Assembly: GCF_921293095.1 (NCBI RefSeq) | Contig: NC_060251.1 | Location: forward strand, 38,235,644-38,299,643 | Direction: 5' to 3' | Length of the DNA stretch: 64,000 nt | From: Ischnura elegans | Taxonomy: Eukaryota > Arthropoda > Insecta > Odonata > Coenagrionidae | Shown here: positions 46,801-55,220 of the stretch, one piece after another | Layout of the letters: each line of letters opens with the position of its first letter | Position numbering within the stretch: position 1 is the first letter of the stretch | Program-made: the position numbers and the translations under genes | The notes under the pieces: model-generated | What the model saw: the letters and a program-made list of their open reading frames with translations, nothing else | Databases searched by the model: none | Told to the model about the DNA's origin: nothing

Positions 46801-49800
46801 CGATTGTCCCTTAAGATCTCGAAATTCGGTAAAAATTTCGCTTACGCATATATTAACCTCAAACTAAGTAAGGCAACGCCGTTTTGACAAAAATCCAGCA
46901 TATACTATACCACTAAAAATTGGTGTCATTAGCAAAGTCTAGTTTTTAAAAGGAGTTAAAAATCAGATATCTATGGTGATTGAGAACAAAGAAACATGAG
47001 ATCAAGAAAATTGAATGTAATTTTTTAGGAAGAAATGCTAGTGAAAATGCGCAAAATAAGCATAAGTAATACCTTTAATTTTTAATAACGGTCTTGGATT
47101 ATTTTTTTGGGGTAAAAACGCCACCATTCAGAAAATTTTATCAAAATTTGAGACTACAAGGGTAAACCGTTTGTTGAATGGATTTGAAATGACGCATTTG
47201 AAGTTTGCCTGATTGTAGTGATTTCCATTTCTCTTCTTGGATAGATCTTCCACTTTATTGATGCCCAATTAGGATTGGAGAATGTGAAAGAAACATTCCA
47301 CATCTACCTGAAAACTTATATGAGTGAATATTTTCAACCTTGGTCATGCCCCCGCAGTTACGGCGTGCACATTTAGAAGGATTAATGGGAAGAATAACTG
47401 TCACTCGCCATCGAATAGCAAAAATTTACGCTCCGTCTTTATTATCTTAAATACTTCATGTAACATAGTCTAGTTAAATCAACTCTGTATACCAGGTTAT
47501 AAACAGCGAAATAAAATTATTATCAAGTAAGTTCAACAGATTCAAGCTTCAATCGGTGGAAGTTGGAGACATATTTATATAAATAAAAGATTGTGGCACT
47601 TGTCCACAAAATTTTTTACTGGGCACAACGTGTTTCGGCTCAAAATGCCATAGTCTGGAACAAACAAGATAATCAAAGAATTTTGAATTTATGAAGGGTT
47701 CATTAAATTACTCGGGGATTTCCCGTAAGGTAGGATTTACTCGTTACAAGCAAATATTTCAGATTTTTTTACCTTTTACTTGATAGTCTCTCACGGAGTT
47801 ACATGACACTAGTTCTCTGGAGACCATTTTTTATCCTCGCATCAACAAACCATCTCTACTGATTTGTTCCCCTTCGACCTTTGATTCACACTAACAAAAA
47901 ATTAAAATCCTGCTAGATCCGTGCTAGGAGGTCATATCTATATTAAAGATCTTTTACTTGATTTTACAACGTAAGTGGATGGAGAATCCGGAGCGATTAA
48001 CATTGTAATTCAAATTTTCAAGTTGATGCGCGCTTTTTACATAGATTTTCCTAATTATATAGGGTATTCCGGCGGTTTAGCTAGATTCACATGGAGCCAT
48101 AAAAGATTCACTTTCCAACAACCGTCAAGTACGGTATTCCTGGTAGCCAGCAGACGGCTATACTGTGATGTGCCGAACGGCCGAAAATTCGATCTTAATT
48201 TCGGGGTCATAGACGGTCGCGGATCATGTCTTCTCTATAGGTGTTGTTGTATACGTGGTGATAATATCTTGACGTAACTCGTTGACTTTTTTATAATCCT
48301 GTATAAACACAGAAATTGGGCGGAAAAAAGGTAAGTATGCCATTTTTTATCGTATCTGTCACAAATACGACAAATAAGCCGTGAAAGTTTATGGGCATTG
48401 ACAATTACAAACCGTTTAATATAATTAAGAATATTTAGGTTTCATTGCATTACTACAAAAGGTGTGCCGTTAATTTTAATATGCCGAGTTTCGAAAAGAA
48501 ATCAATTCTGTCAATTTTTGCTTCATTTTTTCAACTTTTTGACGCAATACATTTTTGTTAACAAATGCAACCTGCGAAAAATGGTATACCTCAAAACATG
48601 CAATAATATATCGTTAGCGGCTGTGTAGTTTCATCTTTGGTTCTAAAAAAAACATGTTTAAGGTTTTGGCCAGCTTTTTTTTAGATTTCAGCCCACTGTG
48701 CACTTGTTCCTCCCACACAAATTGAAATCCTCTCTTCAATTATCAGCAAGATTTATTCCCTCTCATTCTATCTACCAATTCGATCGATGGATTTTTCTTC
48801 CTCTTTGGAAAATCCACTAGGATCGGTAGAAAATTAATTGCATATGCTTGGTTTCGCTAATAGTAGGGCCCCCTTCGCTTCTATAGCGTTGGGGTGTTTT
48901 TCCCTCGTCCCCTCCCTTCCGCTCCTATCCTTTCCCAGAGGCGTCGGCGGGCTCCCCTCGCGGCGGCGCCTCTTTCCTTTTTCCTACCTCTCCAGCCCCT
49001 CCCCGGGTGATCGGGCGTATAAGCCACGGGCTTGGGTCCCGGCCGAGTGCGTTGTATCCTTAAGAGGGTTCACCTAGAACCCTCATAGTCTCTCCCTCTC
49101 ATTCCATATATTCATTCCTATTCTCTTTATCCCTATTCTCCGCTTGTCTGCCATTTTCCCCACAGTTTCATGTATGTCCCTCTCTGCCTCTATTCGTCTG
49201 TCTCATCCGCATGTCCTGTAGAAGTTTCCCACCTTCACCCGCCATGTTAAGCGCTTCATCCTTCCTCTTCATTGAAGTCCACTTCACCTTCCAAACTCTC
49301 ATAATACCTTCATATCGAGCGCCTCCTGTCTTTACTCGTCCTCTTTCCACAGCGTCCAAGTTTCCCCCCATAGGTGCAAAAATCGTAATCGTCTTCAAAG
49401 GAAAATCAGGACTGGATTGAAACGAAAGTTTTCAACTGAATAAAAAAACCACGAATAATGAAATTAGTGTAAGACATGTAACTAAAATAATTTTTTCTGC
49501 AAATAATTTTAATAACTAATAAAGCGCTGTTATCGTTTTCTTGAAACGTTGATTTTATTCACTTTTTCCATGCTTAAATGATGCAAATTGACCAACCATG
49601 GCTTGCCCCCTCCCCCTAATTTTGATCCTGGGTACGCTCTTGCTACACTCCCAGAATAAACTATTCGCTAAGCTTCACTTAATACTCCCATTTAAATATC
49701 CTCTCTTGACCTCAGTTATATTCATGAACGCGCTTAAGATTGCGCAAACCTTTTCTTAACATCCCCGCTATTGTGGAAGTTTCCTTCTAAAGCACTGCTG

Positions 49801-52463
49801 AAATAGTTGAAGTGCTACATCTCCTCTATTTTGGGCCTATATATTTTCATGCTTAGCTTCTTTAATGTGCGACATATTTCCGTCATAATTTTAGGAACTC
49901 TTAAAATCCATTTTTCCGATACTAAGGGAAATGTTAAAGGTCCTATATCCCCGTTTTATTTATCTTAAGTAGTAAACTTCGCTTATTTAATTTGATGAAT
50001 ACAAATTCGTTCCCATTCCCTTACTTGACGGGTGTGCAAAGTTTTCAGAGCTCAGCGAAATCTTTGCAAATCGCTGACACTCAAGAACTCCGCAGTTGAT
50101 GGAGATGATTGGAAACCAGTAGAATGCCAACTATTTCATCAATGGGGAACGTTCACAGCTTTTTTTAAATTACTATAATAAGACGGTCCCAACCGCAAAT
50201 GTACTCGCCGAAAATGTGGCGGATTAAAAATGTTTTATCTGAGTTATGAGTCTTTAAAAATTAATATTCATCGGCTACTTGAAAACACGACAACATCGGA
50301 GCGTGACGTCACGGTACGGTATCCAATGATGACAGAATGATGAAGTTAATAGAAAATCTGAATATGCAGGGGCTCAAACGCAAATTTGTGCGAAAATAAT
50401 TGCAACTTTTACTTCGATATCATGCATTCAAGGCTCTACCGCTCTCCTCTTACCAAAGTGAATGGTGTACCGTCCGGTGACGTCAAAAGGCACTTCAGGT
50501 CACGTGACTTCAAGCGATATTCAAGCTTTTTTAATTAGCATTTAATTACGTTTGTGAAATACTAGGAGAGTTTTGGATTATATATTTGGGCTCGTGAGAA
50601 AATTGTCTATTCAGTGAGATTTCCTTGCATGATGAACAAATTTCATGCATGTTCCCCATTCTAGGCACGTCAGTCGAGGCAGGAGGACAATTGTTGGTGG
50701 ATTGAGGAAGTACATTCACTGAGCGTTAGCAATCGTGGCCGCAGCGAAAGGTAACGAATTCCATTGTGTTGTCCGATCAAGCCTCCGGCACTATTTCGCT
50801 GACTGTTTCGTTGAAATTCATTACGCCTTGCCTTATGTGGGGACAGCAGGGTGGGCTTCTTTTGGTACCAAAATCGGCCAATGGGTGTGTATTGAATTTT
50901 TTTGTGCTTACCAGTATTTTAATTCTTGTATTCTTATTTAATTTTAATTCTTTATATATAAGAGAAATGGACACTCAAGAATACCTATCTCATCAAAACG
51001 CATGACCATACAATGAAACATGTTGAATTTGAGAATGGATTTATATCAATAAATATCTCTGTGTCTACTCCAAATGATGCCTCTACATATGCTAATACCT
51101 AACACCAAGTATCCATTCACGAACTTTGTAGTCAAAAAGTTCAATGAAATCTGTGATGCTGTACTATTAAGAAAATTTCATTACAATCCTACATCCTCGA
51201 GAAAATATTGCTTTGCTGCAGATAATATGACTATGAATGAAAGTATGTTTTACTTTTTTATTGCTGCCTTTCATTACGAGATCCTAAATCATAATTGTAA
51301 ACATTCAAATGCGTAGTCGAAAACGAAACAAAAACTCACTAGTTTCAAAATGACAGTAACAGGAAAATGTTAAACGTGATATGGAGGCATGTGGAAAGAG
51401 TAAATTGCAATTTTGGAATGAAAACGCTTAAAATACAATGCAACGTATAGAAACTAGCATTTGGCTGGCCAAACGACATGAAAATAAAGTCTTTACCTAC
51501 GAAGACCATTGACGCCAATATGAACACATAACTAACCTAAGAGCTGAATAAATAGCTTGTATTCAAAATCAACATAAATTATGCCAACCTGTTCAACCAC
51601 TTACTGTGCTGTAATTATCACTATCATAAAAATTCCCTAGGTAGTATAACTACCGATACAGTTCAACTGTAGAATTGTAATGGGTCATCTCATCAATAAT
51701 GACTCGATATATTTTCAGAGAAAAGAGATATATTACGTATCTGGATATTTCTTGAAACGCGCCTGCCTGCTGTTGTGTTCTCGCCAAAAAAAATACTTCC
51801 TATTATTTTCCTTAACCCAAATATCTTCATATTTCAACTTCAACAACCGCCGGTGCGGCCTTATTTATTCATCCGTAAAGGACACCTTTGCCCCTAAGTG
51901 AGCTCCGGTTGGGCGCTTTAAGGTAAAGTGATGATTCGGCCATTTTTCTCCCAAAGTGGCGTTTATGAAACGGAAAAGGCAGATTTTAGCACATCTGAAG
52001 TTTACTTTAACCTAAAGTGCCGTCTATGAATCGCACCCTTAGTCTGAAGTGAGCGTGCAAAGATTCTGCGTCTAACGCACAAAACTACATTCCTGTAGCA
52101 CTTGGTACGACTGAAATAAACCCTAAATTGTGACTGCGCAAAATGTAGACAGACCGACACGCTACAAAATTAATTTGTATATAGATGGGCGTTTGGGCTC
52201 ATTATGTACCGGAAATGATCTCGTACGATTCAAACAATCTGGTACGCGACACCACGCCGATGCTGACTACTCACCCAGAATTTGGGGGGCACATTTGATT
52301 TGCTCTCGGATCTGATCTGGTTCGCATCGCTGTCTATCCTCCTCGGCGTAGCGGGTGCTGCAACCGGAGCTGCCGCGGATGCGAGAAGTGCAAGGACGAA
52401 GCACGTCTCCCACGGTCCATGCTCTCGCCGTGTGCGGTGTCGTGCACGCACCGCGATCTTCAT
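34648..52463 (-). CDS. Gene B: phospholipase B1-like GDSL/SGNH hydrolase, 449 aa, 7 coding exons
   Basis: Upstream tandem paralogue of gene A with the same predicted lipid esterase role. Exons, 5' to 3': 52463-52275, 41514-41244, 38937-38711, 36413-36254, 36049-35895, 35133-34947, 34808-34648. They sum to 1350 nt with one open frame. Exons 2-7 are secure; exon 1 is inferred from a signal peptide and a phase-0 donor 10.8 kb upstream. Key residues are Ser127 in AMGDSL, GHNN at 236-239 in place of GxND, and Asp385/His388 in DCFH. TSVHRLRPGDIDV, TLPNIIKVFNPNL, LNVAGPG, NVPRLYVNI, GRYDGREDFTVEWQPF and AIQLWNNMMEPVGNK are conserved with gene A. Phases of all six introns are the same as in gene A, so duplication followed acquisition of these introns. 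Confidence 0.88.
34947..35133 (-). CDS. Gene B exon 6 (block V, catalytic Asp/His)
   Basis: From acceptor TGTTTATTAG to donor ACAA|GTAAGA, 187 nt. Encodes GRYDGREDFTVEWQPF and MDCFHFNQRG; DCFH is the canonical DxxH form. Confidence 0.93.
35432..35599. repeat. Foldback element with about 70-bp arms
   Basis: The left arm (35432-35502) starts AATAAACGTTGTTACATTCC and is mirrored by a right arm ending GGAATATTACAACGTTTATT. The inner parts carry CCTTTTCAGGTC / GACCTGAAAAGG, followed on the right by CCGAAACTGGC, resembling the CTGA...GAAA motifs elsewhere. It lies in intron 5 of gene B. Confidence 0.8.
35895..36049 (-). CDS. Gene B exon 5
   Basis: From acceptor TTTGCCACAG to donor GAGCTA|GTAAGC, 155 nt. 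Cys-rich IRRLGCRCMY aligns with FCACMY of gene A; the exon ends with YQAAEMEL. Confidence 0.88.
36254..36413 (-). CDS. Gene B exon 4 (block III, GHNN)
   Basis: From acceptor TTTCCACAG to donor ATAG|GTAAGT, 160 nt. Encodes LNILTGHNNVCTFEC and ALDYLYENVPRLYVNIL. Confidence 0.93.
36414..38710. other. Gene B intron 3, nothing recognised apart from a duplication
   Basis: AT-rich intron. Two diverged segments at about 37828-37990 and 38328-38480 share TGCCAATATATTTCGT and then TCATGTG and GAA(T/C)GTTTAAAT in order, indicating an old duplication about 500 bp apart. Confidence 0.5.
38711..38937 (-). CDS. Gene B exon 3 (block II)
   Basis: From acceptor CGCTGCAG to donor TGGAAG|GTAAGG, 227 nt. Encodes GQGTWHEFTTLPNIIKVFNP and LNVAGPG, ending with DWK. 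Confidence 0.93.
39330..39850. repeat. Large inverted repeat in gene B intron 2
   Basis: The left arm (about 39330-39515) and right arm (about 39655-39850) are reverse complements with substitutions. They share GGGAAATGCTGCGTAGGTAA, CTGGGAGCGTTTTCAAG and AAAACGTTCT. This is a foldback or MITE-like structure with arms near 190 bp. Confidence 0.8.
39979..40237. mobile_element. hAT-like MITE, degenerate
   Basis: Ends CAGTGGCGCCGACT and AGTCGGCATCCCTG are imperfect inverted repeats, with poly-G/poly-C stretches inside. The flanking octamers do not match, so the target duplication is lost or the boundaries are slightly off. Confidence 0.55.
40323..40625. repeat. Probable degenerate hAT-like repeat
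   Basis: CAGGGGGCAAAG on the left and GGGGCACGTGCCCC...GCCCCACCC on the right resemble ends of the GGGGC-rich hAT MITEs in this window, with an AT-rich middle. No clear target duplication. Confidence 0.25.
40762..41045 (+). repeat. tRNA-derived SINE
   Basis: A tRNA-like head has A-box-like TTGGCTAGATTGTTGG and B-box GGGTTCAAATCCCGG. The body carries CTACATCCGTCGGATGGGAC and CCCTTCCCTCATGG. It lies in intron 2 of gene B. Confidence 0.65.
41244..41514 (-). CDS. Gene B exon 2 (block I, nucleophile Ser)
   Basis: From acceptor TTTTTCCTAG to donor GGAG|GTGAGA, 271 nt, one codon longer than in gene A. Encodes VTYPPDHGY, RPTSVHRLRPGDIDV and AMGDSLVTANGARE. Confidence 0.93.
42168..42452 (+). repeat. 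Minisatellite: 12 identical copies of a 23-bp unit
   Basis: GTTCCCTTGTTCACTTACCCTTC is repeated 12 times from 42168 to 42443 without a visible substitution, followed by a 9-bp partial unit. Because 23 is not a multiple of three, the array stays open in all three plus frames and produces long artificial frames with a 23-residue period. Confidence 0.97.
42454..42808 (+). pseudogene. Penelope-like GIY-YIG C-terminal fragment
   Basis: Encodes CGKNYIGETGRSVKTRLEEH, then AVAEHAALGHTID and FKQRLVREAIEI, ending at a stop at 42806-42808. Y-I-G, the catalytic-type arginines and the EH dyad are kept. The G-I-Y half and the reverse transcriptase are missing because the minisatellite abuts the domain. 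The frame is uninterrupted, so it is recent by local standards. It lies in intron 1 of gene B. Confidence 0.85.
42851..42882 (+). ncRNA. Hammerhead-like motif after the Penelope fragment (degenerate)
   Basis: CTTGAGA is followed by stem CGGCC/GGTCG (one G-U pair) and GGAAAC. The first box departs from CTGANGA. Position 3' of a GIY-YIG frame parallels the motif at 17214-17242. Confidence 0.3.
43177..43309. repeat. Foldback element with 34-bp arms and ribozyme-like loop
   Basis: Arms 43177-43210 and 43276-43309 pair (GATTGGCTG...TTCAGGTTCTCTTCCGCGTC). Between them lies CTTAAGA-A-GCAAAC, loop, GTTTGC-GAAAC: a 6-bp stem flanked by a CTGANGA-like box (one change) and GAAA. Confidence 0.75.
43456..43741. 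mobile_element. hAT-type MITE, 8-bp target duplication TTAGTTTA
   Basis: Flanked by identical TTAGTTTA (43448-43455 and 43742-43749). Starts CCAGTGGCGTAGCTA with a poly-G run; the right end ATTACGCCTCT is a degenerate inverted match. Confidence 0.75.
43750..44766. other. Gene B intron 1 sequence, nothing recognised
   Basis: AT-rich with a poly-C run near 44480; only short unmatched frames. Confidence 0.4.
44767..45268. mobile_element. hAT-type MITE, 8-bp target duplication CATTGGAC
   Basis: CATTGGAC occurs at 44759-44766 and 45269-45276. The ends CATTGGCGGCTGGTG and CACGCGCCGCCACTG are imperfect inverted repeats. The GC-rich interior frame at 44916-45152 has no known domain. Confidence 0.8.
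45285..45351 (-). repeat. Repeat end shared with 55841-55910
   Basis: The minus strand reads CAGAGCCGGTTTAAGCGGTA, then ACGCGGCCGC, matching the plus strand at 55841-55910 for about 46 nt. It looks like a hAT-type terminus; the rest of the element is not resolved. Confidence 0.6.
45487..45777. mobile_element. hAT-type MITE, target duplication CTTCAGAT/CTTCTGAT
   Basis: Starts CAGGGGCGCAGC and ends GCTGCGCCACTG. The flanking octamers CTTCAGAT and CTTCTGAT match at 7 of 8 positions. The interior is AT-rich with poly-G and poly-C near the ends. Confidence 0.85.
46121..46187. repeat. 67-nt imperfect hairpin
   Basis: GCTGTAGTATTCTTAT pairs with ATGAGAATAATACAGC (one mismatch, one G-U). A 6-nt bulge and a GCACTG/CAGTGC stem with loop TGTGT follow. 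Size and shape resemble a small-RNA precursor, but no expression or conservation can be judged. Confidence 0.5.
46200..49125. other. Gene B intron 1 sequence, nothing recognised
   Basis: AT-rich. The 100-codon plus-strand frame at 47975-48277 has no recognisable domain. CGTGTTTCGGCTC near 47630 resembles part of the foldback motifs elsewhere. Confidence 0.4.
49130..49430 (-). mobile_element. LINE ORF2 C-terminal remnant
   Basis: The minus strand encodes a degenerate WKVKWTSMKRKDEALNM followed by GEGGKLLQDMRMRQTNRG, the same W-x-D/S-x-x-x-x-x-E-x-L ... GE-KLL-IR-RQ pattern as LINE tails related to the 25340-26567 copy. Frames are broken on both sides. Confidence 0.55.
49431..52274. other. Gene B intron 1 sequence, nothing secure
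   Basis: AT-rich intron with no recognised gene. About 51890-52045 contains CTTTAAGGTAAAGTG and CTTTAACCTAAAGTGCCGTC repeats that may be a decayed MITE. Confidence 0.35.
52275..52463 (-). CDS. Gene B exon 1 (inferred start and signal peptide)
   Basis: Sixty-three codons from ATG (G at -3) to the donor TGG|GTGAGT in phase 0, matching the phase-0 start of exon 2. A long basic N-region (RARHRTRR) precedes the hydrophobic CFVLALLASAAAPVAAPA. It sits in GC-rich sequence unlike the surroundings. Size and role match gene A exon 1, but no sequence similarity proves the link. Confidence 0.55.
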
Positions 52464-52740
52464 TTCGACTCCCCGTGGCGCAGATTTCCGTCGTCGGTGG
52501 ATGGATGGATGGCCCGCGTGGCGGCGACGCGGACGGGTGACGCGAACTTTCGTCTCTTGCTACTTGACGGAGTGAGTAACTCCCTTTGGAAGAAGATTAG
52601 GTCGAGCCGAGTTGCAAGGCGGTCCTCCGGGAGGAGGTGGTCCCGTAGAAAGTGAAAACGTTATATTCGACGCATTCGCCCGCCTTTCTCCCTCCCCCTT
52701 ACTCACCGCCGACTGCCGACCGTCTGGTTTTCCTCGGGCG
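52275..52740 (-). promoter_or_regulatory. GC-rich 5' region of gene B
   Basis: About 460 bp rich in GC and CpG stand out sharply from AT-rich surroundings and include the inferred exon 1. The 280 bp above 52463 would be 5' UTR and proximal promoter. No clear TATA box or initiator was identified. Confidence 0.4.
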
Positions 52741-52804
52741 GGTGACTTCATACGTCACACTGTATACGAATTTCGGGAAAAAAACTTCCTGGAAAGTGTT
52801 CTTT

Positions 52805-54515
52805 TTTCCGGTTTTCTATTAGCGGGTGGACTAAATATCCCTGACCTTTCCGTAAAGACGGGCTTGATTCCTATTGCTTAGGTTTGTTTACCGTTACTTA
52901 CAATGTGGGAATTTAAAAAAATTAATAACGTCAGCACTGGATGAGTTACGCAAATTATTTTGTGATTTCAGACCCTAACGTATCAAAAGGGACATTTGGA
53001 TCAAGGAATGTGGTAGATACGACTTACCCCAGGGATGTAGCGTGGAATTTCACCTTTAAATTCGATAAAAGTTTCACTACGACATTATTTTTCTTAATGC
53101 ATGGTTTCATCCTGTGTGCCTCACATAATAACTGATAAATTCAGATCAAAATCACACAGTAAAACTGATAATGAGGGTAATACTGATTTAGGAAATAACT
53201 GCTAATTATTTTAAAGTTTCGACGTACAAAGTATCGAAGAATTATGCTGCTTCCAAACTTGTACCGTGTAAAACTACTTTTGAAACTTTTCTTGTTTGAA
53301 GCTATCGCGGGTCGTTGTAGCTTTTGCTGATGTTTTATCGGATGTACCCCGCGTATTTTTTCGGTTTTTGCCCGACGTTTCGTGGTCGTTGCTGGTCACT
53401 CACTTTTCCATAAGTAATGAACTAAATCCTCCCGTACTTTCCGTAAAAAAAGGATTTGAGTCCAATCGCATAGGCATGTTACCGTCTCTTGCACTGCGAA
53501 TTTTTTAAATGAATAAAGTCAGCACTGAACGAGTTCAGCAAAATATCTTCTGATTTATCCTCACGTATCAAAAGGAATTTCTGGATCTGGAAATATGGTA
53601 GATACAAAATACCCTCGGTAGGTAGCGTGTAAATAGGGTGGTTTCCTATTATTTTTTTATTGCCTAAATCGAAAGATTATTACTTCTGGAGTACGCATTT
53701 CATGCTTTCAGATTTTTAAATGACGATATATATTTTTCGCGATTAAATGAAAAGTGAAATTTTCTAGAGCGCGAAAACGCGACGGCTAAGTATGAATGCT
53801 CGGAAAAGCCCGTGTGACGTCATTCTGGTTCCCGCGGTCCCGTGTGAGGTGATCTTGGGGCGAGGATATGTACGCCGCTGCGATGCAGGCTGCTAGCAGG
53901 TAGCAGAGTACCCGGCTAGCAGGTAGCAATTGGCTTAAATAAGGATTATTAATACCCTATCAAACGAAGGAAACTTTCCGACCATAGGCAATTTTAATAG
54001 GTGATCATTAAGTGATGTATCCCTGAGCTCTGTGCCTCATGCATGCATTGGTAATCTCAGGCGATGTAAATCTCCTAATTGCCATTCGTCTAAACTGGGA
54101 TTTCTAAAACCAAATAATTGTATATTATGAATATAGTAATGGTGGGTAACAAATCGCAATCAATGCCTTTCGTTTTCTTTGATGAAGGAAACTACCCTAT
54201 TCACCTTCACATTCGATAAAAGTGTTATAACAATATTATATTTCGTAATGCATGGTGTAATCCTCTGTGCGTTTCTATGTGCCTTTAATAATGATTAATA
54301 TATTCTGATCAAAATCGGACATTAAAACTGATTGTGGTGAGGCGTAACACAATTGGTAACAATTTAAGAAAAAAATGCTACTTTTAGGTGTTAATTATGA
54401 CTGCTAATAAAAATATTTTTATTTTCATACTTCGGAAAAGTGAAAGTAATTAACAGATGACGTATTGTGCTGGATTCAAACCTGTACTGTCGAAAAATAC
54501 TATTGAGACTTGAAA
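52805..54515. repeat. Diverged tandem duplication upstream of gene B
   Basis: Unit 1 (about 52805-53295) and unit 2 (about 53375-54515 without the insertion) share, in order, CTTTCCGTAAA, GTCAGCACTG, ACGTATCAAAAGG, GGTAGATAC, TAGCGTG, ATTCGATAAAAGT, AATGCATGGT and TGCTG..TTC-AAAC-TGTAC. Unit 2 is interrupted by MITE-A copy 4 at 53635-54198. Confidence 0.85.
53635..54198 (-). repeat. MITE-A copy 4, inverted (564 bp)
   Basis: Bounded by AGGGTGGTTTCC and GGAAACTACCCT with AT on each side. The interior is the reverse complement of copies 1-3 with some internal shortening. The uninterrupted unit 1 at about 53040 provides an empty site whose length equals this site minus the element and one AT. 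Confidence 0.9.
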
Positions 54516-54880
54516 TTGAGATGTAATTGAACAGGTTTACAGAAGATATCCAGTTTTTCGGGTATAGTCACCAATACTCTCGACGCACTGGACTACCTCA
54601 ATGTGAGCTCAGTCAACCAGGCCAGTCCACGAAGTTGGGAACCGAGGGAAGATCTTAAGCTACAGTAGCTAGCTGTGAAGAGAGAGAGAGAGAGTAACGC
54701 TCTCCTCGTGAGGAATGTGAAGTATAATGGAAGACGGAATGGACCATTATGGAAAAGGAAAATCTTGTGACCTCGCGGGATCTCACCTTTGAGGTCTGGT
54801 CTGCAAGTGATGGACATTTACACTCATCATCCGTGAGTTTACTACATAAAGCGTTGTTCATTCCACAACCAGAGTCATAG

Positions 54881-55220
54881 AGGCCGCTGTATACGGCGAA
54901 TGATTTCATTCGCATGATCATTCACCGTGTATGATGGAACAATTCGCGAATGATCCGTCATGCGCATGATCATTCAGTGAAAATTAGAACATGTTCTAAT
55001 TTGCTCGCATGATCCTGTGAATGATCACGTGATCATTCGGCATGATCATGCGCATAATCATTCACTGTGTATGACGTAAAAATTTGCGAATGAACCTTCA
55101 TGCGCATGCTCATTCAGTGAAAATTAGAACATGTTCTATTTTGCTCGCATGATCCTGTGAATGATCACGTAATCATTCGGCATGGTCATTCGCATGATCA
55201 TTCACCGTGTATAGCGGCCT
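54881..55220. mobile_element. MITE with internal 150-bp duplication
   Basis: Inverted ends AGGCCGCTGTATAC and GTATAGCGGCCT. The interior has two consecutive units of about 150 bp, each with CATGCGCATG, CAGTGAAAATTAGAACATGT and GATCCTGTGAATGATCACGT. The unit is itself full of GAATGATC/GATCATTC palindromes. Confidence 0.8.

Noticed and set aside
47975-48277. 100-codon plus-strand frame
   Set aside because: No recognisable domain or splice partner; single frame in AT-rich intron.
52282-52881. Plus-strand frames in the GC-rich island
   Set aside because: Low-complexity Arg/Pro/Ser-rich frames expected from CpG-rich DNA; the minus-strand frame explains the island better.
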